A stretch of 64,000 nt of DNA from contig NZ_CP077077.1 of the NCBI RefSeq assembly GCF_019139675.1, positions 3,658,001 through 3,722,000 of the forward strand, given 5' to 3'. This document shows positions 8,144 through 16,761 of the stretch, piece after piece. The first letter of the stretch is position 1. The number at the start of each line of letters is the position of its first letter. The notes beneath the pieces were generated by a model, which was not told where the DNA came from, made no database searches, and saw nothing but the letters and a program-made list of their open reading frames with translations. The stretch is from Pseudomonas maumuensis (GTDB taxonomy: Bacteria > Pseudomonadota > Gammaproteobacteria > Pseudomonadales > Pseudomonadaceae). The position numbers and the translations under genes are program-made.

Positions 8144-9091
8144 TCACTTGGTAATCAGCTCGACCGGGGTCTGGATGACATTGTCGGCATCGACGCCTGG
8201 CTGCTCGCCCTTGAGCATCTTCAGCGCCGCCTGGATGCCGTACACCGCCTGCTGGCTGGCCGCCTGGTCGAGGGTGGCGAGCACGCGGCCATCCTTGAGC
8301 ATCGGCTCGATGGCCTTGATGTTGTCGTAGCCGACCACCTGCACCTGGCCGGTCTTGCCGGCGGCGCGCACGGCCGAGACGGCGCCCAGGGCCATGCTGT
8401 CGTTGCCGGCCAGCAGCGCCTTCAAGTCGGGGTATTCGTTGAGCATCGAGGCGGCCACGGCGTTGCCCTTGTCGATCTCCCAGTTGCCGGATTGCACCGA
8501 GACGATCTTCATCTGCGCGGCTTGCATGGCGTCCTTGAAGCCGGCGGTGCGTTGCTGGGCATTGGTAGTGGTCGGCACGCCTTCGATGATGCCGACCTGG
8601 TCACCGGCCTTGAGCTTCTGCTGGGCCAGGTAGTCGCCGACCAGGCGCGCGCCCTTGCGGTTGTCCGGGCCAACGAACGGCACGCTGATGCCCTTGCTCT
8701 TGAGGGTTTCGGGGTCGAGGCGATTGTCGATGTTGATCACGATCACGCCCTTGTCCATGGCCTTCTTCACCGCCGACACCAGTGCCTTGGAGTCGGCCGG
8801 GGCGATCACCAGGGCCTTGGCGCCCGCGTTGACCATCTGCTCGACGATACGGATCTGCTCGCCGGTGTCGGTTTCGTTCTTGATGCCGTTGGCCACCAGG
8901 CTGAAATCGTCAGGGTGCTCTTTCTGGTAGGTCTTGGCGCCGTCTTCCATGGTGCGGAAGAACTCGTTGGCCAGCGACTTCATCACCAAAGCGACCTTGG
9001 GCGCTTCCTCGGCGTGGGCGGTGGACAGAGAGAAAAGCAGCGACGAGAAAACGGCGAGGGCCAGCGGACGGCCGGGAAACGGCAGCTTCAT
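8144..9091 (-). CDS. rbsB: Ribose ABC transporter periplasmic binding protein
   Basis: The 315-residue protein starts at the ATG at 9091; the longer in-frame start at 9148 would overlap the operator region. It has a signal peptide (MKLPFPGRPLALAVFSSLLFSLSTAHA) and a type I periplasmic binding fold with the features ALVIAPADSKALVSAVKKA, INIDNRLD, VGPDNRKGARL and ALLAGNDSMALGA, typical of RbsB. It captures ribose and delivers it to RbsC. It is the first gene of the operon behind a LacI-type operator. Confidence 0.95.
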   Translation of the reverse strand: MKLPFPGRPLALAVFSSLLFSLSTAHAEEAPKVALVMKSLANEFFRTMEDGAKTYQKEHPDDFSLVANGIKNETDTGEQIRIVEQMVNAGAKALVIAPADSKALVSAVKKAMDKGVIVINIDNRLDPETLKSKGISVPFVGPDNRKGARLVGDYLAQQKLKAGDQVGIIEGVPTTTNAQQRTAGFKDAMQAAQMKIVSVQSGNWEIDKGNAVAASMLNEYPDLKALLAGNDSMALGAVSAVRAAGKTGQVQVVGYDNIKAIEPMLKDGRVLATLDQAASQQAVYGIQAALKMLKGEQPGVDADNVIQTPVELITK

Positions 9092-9126
9092 GGAAATGAC
9101 TCCGAATTTTGTGGTTTTTATCGGAT

Positions 9127-9140
9127 CGCAAACGTTTGCG
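9127..9140. promoter_or_regulatory. LacI-type operator upstream of rbsB (RbsR site)
   Basis: CGCAAACGTTTGCG is a perfect 14-bp palindrome centred 42 bp upstream of the rbsB start. It has the central CG and the AAACG/CGTTT arms of LacI/PurR-family operators. RbsR, encoded in the same operon, is the obvious binder. The rest of the 340-bp gap to ansB (9092-9431) holds the ansB control region and no gene. Confidence 0.85.
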
Positions 9141-9255
9141 GTAAGCAACTATGGAAACAGCTGTAGGGTTTGTCAAATCCATTGCGTAGGCAGCCAACAC
9201 TACGCGAGTCGGATTATCCGCAATTTGTCCGAAAAACCGAACACATTTCCTACGC

Positions 9256-9275
9256 CTGTTCGGCCATCCGAACAG
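9256..9275. promoter_or_regulatory. AauR-like palindrome upstream of ansB
   Basis: CTGTTCGGCCATCCGAACAG is a perfect inverted repeat with 8-bp arms and a 4-bp centre. It contains TTCGG-N4-CCGAA, the motif I recall for the acidic-amino-acid response regulator AauR of P. putida. A weaker relative (TCCGAAAAACCGAA) lies just before it. It sits about 90-100 bp upstream of the sigma-54 promoter, the distance expected of an enhancer-binding activator. Confidence 0.7.
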
Positions 9276-9290
9276 CTGGAAGTTACCTGA

Positions 9291-10520
<1,230 letters not shown>

Positions 10521-10564
10521 TCGGCATGCACCTCGGGCTGGTGTGTTGAACATACCGGCCCATC

Positions 10565-10620
10565 GCGGGGCCAGCCCACCCCACAAAGTCGCCGCAGACT
10601 TGTGGGAGCGGGCTGGCCCC
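10565..10620. repeat. REP-type inverted repeat downstream of ansB
   Basis: CGGGGCCAGCCCACCCCACA and its inverse TGTGGGAGCGGGCTGGCCCC flank an AAAGTCGCCGCAGACTT inner stem. This is a Pseudomonas REP pair and probably also ends ansB transcription. Confidence 0.8.
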
Positions 10621-10709
10621 GTGCTGCCTTCGATGGAACCAATCCCTCTACTACGGTCTTATACGGCTTTCATCCTACCTGCTGTTGCGAAACGGCTTAC
10701 AGTGAAATA

Positions 10710-10725
10710 CTGTATGCACATACAG
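10710..10725. promoter_or_regulatory. LexA (SOS) box upstream of the DUF1654-endA pair
   Basis: CTGTATGCACATACAG has the CTG-N10-CAG form with 7-bp arms in perfect inversion (CTGTATG/CATACAG). It lies 19 bp before the GTG start at 10745, where LexA would block transcription. The match is direct; regulation is inferred. Confidence 0.8.
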
Positions 10726-10744
10726 CAAAACAAGGAACAGCCCC

Positions 10745-10987
10745 GTGGCCAAACCCGCCCCAGCGTCGCCAAGCAGTTATGAACTACTGGGTCAGCGCAT
10801 CCAGAAGATCATCAACAGCCCCACCGCCCAGCGCAGCCGCGCCGCCCTGATCTTCCGCCTGGAGCACGAATCGCCCGACGACTGGGCCACGCTGCTCGAG
10901 GAAATCGCCGAGAACGACAACGTCACCCTCGCCCACCGCGACGATGGCGGCGTGCAGGTGTTCTGGACCGTGCCGAAGGAAGACTGA
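10745..10987 (+). CDS. DUF1654 family protein
   Basis: The 80-residue cytosolic protein starts with GTG at 10745 (AAGGA upstream). It follows the DUF1654 pattern: SSYELLGQRIQKIINSPTAQ at the N-terminus, a middle LEHESPDDWATLLEEIAEND, and a C-terminal two-strand end VTLAHRDDGGVQVFW. The family is largely restricted to Pseudomonas and its phages; its biochemical role is unknown. It is the first gene behind a LexA box and is followed 6 bp later by an exported endonuclease, so both are probably damage-induced. Confidence 0.85.
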   Translation: MAKPAPASPSSYELLGQRIQKIINSPTAQRSRAALIFRLEHESPDDWATLLEEIAENDNVTLAHRDDGGVQVFWTVPKED

Positions 10988-10993
10988 TCGCAC

Positions 10994-11683
10994 ATGAGAG
11001 TTTCGCTTTTCGCTACCTGCCTGCTGCTGCTCACCCCCCTCGCCCACGCCGACGCCCCGCGCACCTTCCAGGAGGCCAAGAAGGTCGCCTGGAAGCTGTA
11101 TGCGCCGCAGTCCACCGAGTTTTATTGCGGCTGCAAGTACCAGGGCAACAAGGTCGACCTGGCGTCCTGCGGCTATACGCCGCGCAAGAACCTCAACCGT
11201 GCCTCGCGCATCGAGTGGGAGCACATTGTCCCGGCCTGGCAGATCGGCCATCAGCGCCAGTGCTGGCAGGACGGCGGGCGCAAGAACTGCTCGCGCAACG
11301 ACAAGGTCTACCAGCGCGCCGAGGCCGACCTGCACAACCTGGTGCCAAGCATCGGCGAGGTCAACGGTGACCGCAGCAACTTCAGCTTTGGCTGGTTGCC
11401 CGAGCAGCATGGCCAATACGGCAGTTGCCTGACCCAGGTCGACTTCAAGGCCAAGAAGGTCATGCCACGCCCGTCGATCCGCGGGATGATCGCGCGCACC
11501 TACTTCTACATGAGCAAGCAATACGACCTGCGCCTGTCCAAACAAGACCGCCAGTTGTTCGAGGCCTGGAACAAGACCTACCCACCGCAGGCCTGGGAGC
11601 TGCAGCGCAACCAGCAGGTGGCATGCGTGATGGGACGCGGCAACACCTTCGTCGGCCCGGTCAACCTCAAGGCCTGCGGCTGA
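10994..11683 (+). CDS. endA: Exported endonuclease I (EndA/NucM family)
   Basis: This 229-residue secreted nuclease has a signal peptide (MRVSLFATCLLLLTPLAHA). The catalytic core is IEWEHIVPAW (about residues 73-82, general-base His) and DLHNLVPSIGEVNGDRSNF (metal-binding Asn/Asp), the signatures of Vibrio Vvn and E. coli EndA. Eight cysteines, several in CGCKY and CSRND contexts, suggest disulphides that keep it inactive until export. It cleaves DNA in the periplasm or outside the cell. It lies 6 bp after DUF1654 under a shared LexA box, suggesting degradation of extracellular or incoming DNA during SOS. Confidence 0.93.
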   Translation: MRVSLFATCLLLLTPLAHADAPRTFQEAKKVAWKLYAPQSTEFYCGCKYQGNKVDLASCGYTPRKNLNRASRIEWEHIVPAWQIGHQRQCWQDGGRKNCSRNDKVYQRAEADLHNLVPSIGEVNGDRSNFSFGWLPEQHGQYGSCLTQVDFKAKKVMPRPSIRGMIARTYFYMSKQYDLRLSKQDRQLFEAWNKTYPPQAWELQRNQQVACVMGRGNTFVGPVNLKACG

Positions 11684-11689
11684 AGGCCC

Positions 11690-12115
11690 TCAGGCCAGCG
11701 CTTGCAGATAGGCGCTGGCCTGCTGATACCGGCACAGCCGGGCCACATCGGCCGGGCCTGGGCAAGGGATGCGCGAAAGGTCGCTGTTGTCTGCCAGGTC
11801 CGCCAGTTTCACCTGGCGCGCCAAGGGGTCCACACCCAGGCGAATGACGAACGCCTCGTAGCTCTCGCCTTCGCGCCGGCTCAGCGCCAGCAGCGCGGCG
11901 AGGATCTTCAGCGGGAAGCCTTCTCGGGCGAGGTCGGCCAGGGTCAATGGCGTGTCTTCCAGCACATCGTGCAACACCGCGACGATGCGCTGTTCGGGGG
12001 TGATCACCCGCTCCATCACCCGCAATGGGTGGAGAATGTAAGCCGCCCCGCCTTTGTCGAACTGCCCTTCGTGTGCCTTGATGGCCATCGCGATGGCCCG
12101 CTCCAGCGTCGCCAT
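11690..12115 (-). CDS. Small HD-domain phosphohydrolase, RelA/SpoT hydrolase-like
   Basis: The 141-residue protein starts at the ATG at 12115 (a longer start at 12130 is less likely). It has the complete metal-binding set of the SpoT/MESH1 hydrolase domain: AIKAHEGQ, YILHPLRV (His), AVLHDVLEDTP (HD plus the ED pair) and VKLADLADNSDL (final Asp and Asn). There is no synthetase, TGS or ACT domain. Stand-alone members include small alarmone hydrolases that degrade (p)ppGpp and MESH1-type enzymes that act on NADPH. The substrate here is not established. It is convergent with endA, 6 bp apart. Confidence 0.8.
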   Translation of the reverse strand: MATLERAIAMAIKAHEGQFDKGGAAYILHPLRVMERVITPEQRIVAVLHDVLEDTPLTLADLAREGFPLKILAALLALSRREGESYEAFVIRLGVDPLARQVKLADLADNSDLSRIPCPGPADVARLCRYQQASAYLQALA

Positions 12116-12387
12116 GAGGCGCTCCCCCACTCAACCCGCGCACTAGACAGCATAGCCGCTGCATCATGGGCATGTTTCCTTCGACGTCAAAGCAGCATGG
12201 CGGCGTGCTTGCCGCCATCCCCGCTCAAGCTTTTGCCAGCCTTAGGTTTTTTAAGGCTCATGAGTACAAATTTACTAATTTCTCGATCCCCGCCCGCGCC
12301 GCATCATCGCGCCAACAAGAACGCGTCGCCCCTTGCCGGCACGCACCCGGGCAGCACCCGATGCCCCACCTTGCCTTGGAGTCAGTC

Positions 12388-13800
12388 ATGACCAGTGCAG
12401 CCAATTCGGCACCCCTCATCGAGAAACACACGATCGGCTACGTGCCGCCGCAAGACCGCCATGGAAAGGTAAGGGATCTGTTCACACTGTGGTTCGGCGG
12501 CAACATCGCGCCGCTGCCCATCGTCACCGGCGCACTCGGCGTGCAGCTGTTCCACCTCAACCTGGTCTGGGGCATCGTCGCGATCCTCGTCGGCCACCTG
12601 CTCGGCGGCGTGCTCATGGCCCTGCATTCGGCCCAGGGCCCGCAGATGGGCATCCCGCAGATGATCCAGAGCCGCGCCCAGTTCGGTTCGCTTGGCGCCC
12701 TGCTGGTGGTGGTGATCGCCGGGGTGATGTACATCGGCTTCTTCGCCTCCAACATCGTCCTGGCCGGCAAGTCGTTGCATGGCGTGGTCGAGACGGTGCC
12801 GGTGTCCGTGGGCATCGTCATCGGTGCATTGGGCTCGGGCATCATCGGCATCATCGGCTACCGCTTCATCCACGTGCTCAACCGCATCGGTACCTGGGTG
12901 CTGGGCATCGGCATCGTGGTCGGCTTCGGCTACATCTTCAGCCATGTGCAGAGCGACGACTTCCTCACCCGTGGCGGCTTCAACCTGGCCGGCTGGCTGG
13001 CCACCGTTTCGCTGGCGGCGCTGTGGCAAATCGCCTTCGCGCCCTACGTATCGGACTACTCGCGCTACCTGCCGGCCGACGTGAAGGTCTCCTCGACTTT
13101 CTGGACCACCTACCTGGGCTCGGCCCTGGGCTCGAGCCTGTCGTTCATCTTCGGCGCGGTGGCGGTGCTGGCGATCCCTGCCGGGATGGACACCATGGAC
13201 GCGGTCAAGCTCGCCACCGGCACCCTCGGCCCGCTGATGCTGGTGCTGTTCCTGCTCAGCGTGATCAGCCACAACGCCCTCAACCTATACGGCGCGGTGC
13301 TGTCGATCATCACCCTGGTACAGACCTTCGCCTATCGCTGGATCCCCACTGCCAAGAGCCGCGCCGTGCTGTCGCTGCTCGTGCTGGCGGCCTGCTGCGT
13401 GGTGGCGGTGTTCGCCTCGGCGGACTTCATCGGCCACTTCGTCGACATGGTGCTGGTGTTGCTGGTGGTGCTGGTGCCATGGACGGCGATCAACCTGATC
13501 GACTTCTATGTCATCCACAAGGGCGACTACGACATCGACTCGATCTTCAAGGTCGACGGCGGCATCTACGGTCGCTACAACCCCCAGGCACTGATCGCCT
13601 ACGCGGTGGGTATCGCGGTGCAGATCCCGTTCATGAACACGCCGCTGTATGTCGGGCCGGTGTCCGCACACATCAACGGCGCCGACCTGTCGTGGCTGGT
13701 GGGGCTGGCGATCACCTCGCCGCTGTACTGGTGGCTGGCCAGCCGCGACAGCGCGTATCGTCGTCGGCAGGTGGGTGCGAAGCTGGCAGCGGGGGTTTGA
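12388..13800 (+). CDS. NCS1-family purine/cytosine permease
   Basis: The 470-residue inner-membrane transporter has about 12 hydrophobic helices. Signature pieces include LWFGGNIAPLPIVTGALG near the N-terminus (helix 1), PQMGIPQMIQSRAQFG (helix 3) and IAFAPYVSDYSRYLPAD (helix 6), all typical of CodB/Fcy2-type NCS1 permeases. It should import a nucleobase or related heterocycle by proton or sodium symport. No deaminase or hydantoinase is adjacent, so the substrate is open. The ATG at 12388 follows TTGGAG; an in-frame extension to 12166 lacks transporter features. A perfect hairpin (13824-13849) follows. Confidence 0.88.
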   Translation: MTSAANSAPLIEKHTIGYVPPQDRHGKVRDLFTLWFGGNIAPLPIVTGALGVQLFHLNLVWGIVAILVGHLLGGVLMALHSAQGPQMGIPQMIQSRAQFGSLGALLVVVIAGVMYIGFFASNIVLAGKSLHGVVETVPVSVGIVIGALGSGIIGIIGYRFIHVLNRIGTWVLGIGIVVGFGYIFSHVQSDDFLTRGGFNLAGWLATVSLAALWQIAFAPYVSDYSRYLPADVKVSSTFWTTYLGSALGSSLSFIFGAVAVLAIPAGMDTMDAVKLATGTLGPLMLVLFLLSVISHNALNLYGAVLSIITLVQTFAYRWIPTAKSRAVLSLLVLAACCVVAVFASADFIGHFVDMVLVLLVVLVPWTAINLIDFYVIHKGDYDIDSIFKVDGGIYGRYNPQALIAYAVGIAVQIPFMNTPLYVGPVSAHINGADLSWLVGLAITSPLYWWLASRDSAYRRRQVGAKLAAGV

Positions 13801-13823
13801 TCCTACCGGGCCCAATGCCAATC

Positions 13824-13849
13824 AGAAGACCCGCCTAGGCGGGTCTTCT
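13824..13849. terminator. Perfect palindrome between convergent genes
   Basis: AGAAGACCCGCCT followed immediately by its exact inverse gives a 26-bp palindrome between the permease and acyl-CoA dehydrogenase genes, consistent with a bidirectional terminator. The T-tract is weak. Confidence 0.75.
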
Positions 13850-13887
13850 GTCGTCAATGTCAGCCGCCACGACTCAGGCGCAAAGCC

Positions 13888-15117
13888 CTAGCGCTCACTA
13901 CGGAGCATCTCCTTCGGCACATACTTGCCAATCTCATACTTGCCGATCGCCGCCCGATGTACCTCATCCGGCCCGTCGGCCAAGCGCAGGGTACGCTGCA
14001 TCGCGTACATGTAGGCCAGCGGGAAATCACCGCTCACCCCTGCCCCGCCATGGATCTGGATGGCCCGGTCGATCACCTTCAGCGCCACGTTCGGCGCCAC
14101 CACCTTGATCTGGGCGATCTCGCTGCGCGCCACCTTGTTGCCGACGGTGTCCATCATGTAGGCGGCCTTCAGGGTCAGCAGCCGGGCCATGTCGATCTCC
14201 ATCCGCGAGTCGGCGATCTTGTCGACATTGCCACCCAGCCGCGCCAGTGGCCGACCAAAGGCGGTGCGCTCGACCGAGCGCTTGCACATCAGCTCCAGGG
14301 CGCGTTCGGCCATGCCGATCGAACGCATGCAATGATGGATGCGCCCAGGCCCGAGGCGGCCCTGGGCGATCTCGAAGCCACGGCCCTCGCCGAGAAGCAC
14401 GTTCTCGTAAGGCACCCGCACGTTCTCGAACAACACTTCGGCATGGCCGTGTGGCGCGTCGTCGTAGCCGAACACCGGCAGTGGGCGGACGATCTTCACG
14501 CCGGCTGCGTCGGTGGGCACCAGGATCATCGAGTGCTGTTGGTGACGCTGGCCGTCGGGGTTGGACAGGCCCATGAAGATCATCACCTTGCAGCGCGGAT
14601 CGCAGGCGCCGGAGGTCCACCATTTGCGGCCATTGATCACCCACTCGTCACCGTCGCGGACGGCCGTGGCGGCCATGTTGGTGGCATCCGAAGAGGCCAC
14701 GTCCGGCTCGGTCATGGCGAACGCCGAACGGATCTCGCCACGCAGCAGCGGCTCGAGCCACTGGCGCTTCTGCGCCTCGCTGCCGTAGCGCACCAGCACT
14801 TCCATGTTGCCAGTGTCCGGCGCCGAGCAGTTGAACGGCTCGGGCCCCAGCAGCGAGCGCCCCATGATCTCGGCCAACGGCGCGTACTCAAGGTTGCTCA
14901 GCCCTGCGCCATATTCGGATTCGGGCAGGAACAGGTTCCACAGCCCTTCCTCGCGGGCCTTGGCCTTGAGCTCCTCCATGATCGCGGTAGGCTGCCAGCG
15001 GTCGCCCTCGGCAACCTGGCGCTCGAACACCGGCTCGGCCGGGTAGACGTATGCATCCATGAATGCGCTGACGCGCTCGCGCAATGCCTGGACCTTGGGC
15101 GAATAGGCGAAATCCAT
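13888..15117 (-). CDS. Acyl-CoA dehydrogenase
   Basis: The 409-residue FAD-dependent dehydrogenase has the N-terminal helical domain, the middle beta domain ([16 protein letters not shown], then RKWWTSGA) and a C-terminal helical domain ([18 protein letters not shown]). The length and pattern match the ACAD10/ACAD11-like and FadE-type group rather than the 380-residue short-chain enzymes. It oxidises an acyl-CoA at alpha-beta and passes electrons to ETF. It is divergent from a LysR regulator (15259) that probably controls it. Chain-length preference cannot be read. Confidence 0.9.
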   Translation of the reverse strand: MDFAYSPKVQALRERVSAFMDAYVYPAEPVFERQVAEGDRWQPTAIMEELKAKAREEGLWNLFLPESEYGAGLSNLEYAPLAEIMGRSLLGPEPFNCSAPDTGNMEVLVRYGSEAQKRQWLEPLLRGEIRSAFAMTEPDVASSDATNMAATAVRDGDEWVINGRKWWTSGACDPRCKVMIFMGLSNPDGQRHQQHSMILVPTDAAGVKIVRPLPVFGYDDAPHGHAEVLFENVRVPYENVLLGEGRGFEIAQGRLGPGRIHHCMRSIGMAERALELMCKRSVERTAFGRPLARLGGNVDKIADSRMEIDMARLLTLKAAYMMDTVGNKVARSEIAQIKVVAPNVALKVIDRAIQIHGGAGVSGDFPLAYMYAMQRTLRLADGPDEVHRAAIGKYEIGKYVPKEMLRSER

Positions 15118-15258
15118 CGGGGCTACCTTCCGTCAATGAAGAACATGGCCCTGAGCCTAGAACAGCGACCCTTCATCCACCTAGTCTATTTTCTATGTGT
15201 ATAAACATTCATAAGCAATATATGATCGCCCCAATAACTCCAACAAAGAGCGGCGCCC

Positions 15259-16200
15259 ATGAACCTCAGCAAGGTCGACCTCAACCTGTTCATCGTCTTC
15301 GACGCGATCTACACCGAAGCCAACCTGACTCGCGCCGGGCAGATCGTCGGCATCACCCAGCCGGCTGTGTCCAATGCTCTGTCACGTCTGCGCGAGACGT
15401 TCAATGACCCGCTGTTCGTGCGCACTGCCCAGGGCATGGTGCCCACGCCCATGGCGCAGAACATCATCGGCCCGGTGCGCAATGCGCTGTCGCTGCTGCG
15501 CACCTCGGTGCAGGAAAGCCGCATCTTCACTCCGCTGCAGGCGAGCAAGACCTTCCGCATCAGCATGACCGACCTTACCGAGGCGGTGATCCTGCCGCCG
15601 CTGTTCCAGCGCCTGCGCCGGCTCGCCCCGGCGCTGGTGATCGAGAGTTTCCTGTGCAAGCGCCGCGAGACCACCAAGGAACTGGCCGCCGGGCGCCTGG
15701 ACTTCGCCGTCGACGCGCCGCTGAACACCGACCCGCAGGTGCGTCACGTCAAGCTCATGCAAGACCGCTATGTCTGCGCCATGCGCCCCGGCCACCCCCA
15801 GGCCGACGGCAAGCTGACCCTGGACAGCTACCTGGCCATGACCCACATCCATATCTCCAGCCGCCGCAACGGTCTGGGCTATGTGGACCTGGCCCTGGGC
15901 AAGATGGGCGTGCAGCGCCGTGTCGCCCTGCGTTCGCAGCACTACCTGATGGCCTCCCAGGTGTTGCAGCAGACCGACATGGTCATGACCGTGCCCGAGC
16001 GTTTCGCCCGCCGCCACCAGTTGCGCCACCAGCCACTGCCGGTGGAGGTACCGGCGCTGGAGACTCACCTGTACTGGCACGAAAGCACCGACCAGGACCC
16101 GGCCAACCGCTGGATGCGCGAGCAGATCATCGAGCTGTGCGAGCGGGTGGCGGCCCAGGACGACCAGGAGCAGCCAAGCCCGGCAATCGCATCGGCCTGA
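15259..16200 (+). CDS. LysR-family transcriptional regulator
   Basis: The 313-residue protein has an N-terminal winged helix (LNLFIVFDAIYTEANLTRAGQIVGITQPAVSNALSRLRE, residues 6-45) and a substrate-binding co-inducer domain. The NLFIVFDAIY start and FVRTAQGMVPTPMA linker resemble the NahR/NodD-like subgroup. It is divergent from the acyl-CoA dehydrogenase with a 141-bp AT-rich gap holding its probable sites, so the two are likely a regulator-target pair. Confidence 0.9.
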   Translation: MNLSKVDLNLFIVFDAIYTEANLTRAGQIVGITQPAVSNALSRLRETFNDPLFVRTAQGMVPTPMAQNIIGPVRNALSLLRTSVQESRIFTPLQASKTFRISMTDLTEAVILPPLFQRLRRLAPALVIESFLCKRRETTKELAAGRLDFAVDAPLNTDPQVRHVKLMQDRYVCAMRPGHPQADGKLTLDSYLAMTHIHISSRRNGLGYVDLALGKMGVQRRVALRSQHYLMASQVLQQTDMVMTVPERFARRHQLRHQPLPVEVPALETHLYWHESTDQDPANRWMREQIIELCERVAAQDDQEQPSPAIASA

Positions 16201-16245
16201 GTCGCCTACACTGTCGGTGATTGCCTCTGAACCCAGGAGCCACTC

Positions 16246-16464
16246 ATGGACGACAGCCAACATGGCAAGCCACCGACCTTCTGGCAGATGCTGCAAAGCA
16301 TCCTCGCCGCGGCGTTTGGCGTGCAAAGCGGCAAGAACCGCGCCCGCGACTTCACCTATGGCAAGGCCAGCCATTTCATCGTGATGGGGACGGTGTTTAC
16401 GCTGATCTTCATCTTCGTGCTGATCGGCCTGGTGCAACTGGCGATGCACCTGACGGCGCGCTAG
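16246..16464 (+). CDS. DUF2970 small membrane protein
   Basis: The 72-residue protein has a basic amphipathic N-half (FWQMLQSILAAAFGVQSGKNRARDF) and one C-terminal transmembrane helix (FIVMGTVFTLIFIFVLIGLVQLAM), the DUF2970 layout. Its function is unknown. The start at 16246 follows AGGAG. A GC-rich hairpin follows at 16499-16527. Confidence 0.85.
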   Translation: MDDSQHGKPPTFWQMLQSILAAAFGVQSGKNRARDFTYGKASHFIVMGTVFTLIFIFVLIGLVQLAMHLTAR

Positions 16465-16498
16465 TCGCGCCGGGCATTACAGCCTGCCAAAACGCAAT

Positions 16499-16527
16499 CC
16501 GCCCGCGGATGTCCCTTCCGCGGGCGG
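16499..16527. terminator. Hairpin after the DUF2970 gene
   Basis: CCGCCCGCGGA and TCCGCGGGCGG form a perfect 11-bp stem with a 7-base loop, between the DUF2970 gene and the convergent 37-aa gene. Confidence 0.7.
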
Positions 16528-16562
16528 TTCAGGTGTTTCTCACGGTCTTGAGTGGTTGTCCG

Positions 16563-16676
16563 CTATTGATGGCTGACCCAGTACACCGCGGTGACCACCA
16601 CCAGCACGATCAGACAGAGGATCGCCCAGGCATCGACACTGCTGTCAGCTTTGCGGACTTTGCTAGAGTTTCCCAT
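16563..16676 (-). CDS. Very small single-pass membrane protein (37 aa)
   Basis: ATG at 16676 to TAG at 16563 encodes 37 residues: a polar charged N-terminus (MGNSSKVRKADSS) and one transmembrane helix (AWAILCLIVLVVVTAVYWV). AAGAGG lies 7 bp upstream of the start, a good ribosome binding site. A nearer out-of-frame ATG is two bases upstream and is ignored. It has no recognised family; such microproteins are common in Pseudomonas. Confidence 0.65.
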   Translation of the reverse strand: MGNSSKVRKADSSVDAWAILCLIVLVVVTAVYWVSHQ

Positions 16677-16761
16677 TGCATTGCCTCTTGTAGTGTTTAT
16701 GGGAATGCACTTCACAAGCAGCAGTTAAGTCCAGCAATGCCCTTCGCTCAAGCAGGGTCTT

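Noticed and set aside
12260..12391. Candidate riboswitch or attenuator upstream of the NCS1 permease
   Set aside because: No recognisable riboswitch core and no terminator/antiterminator pair; only a featureless small frame is present.
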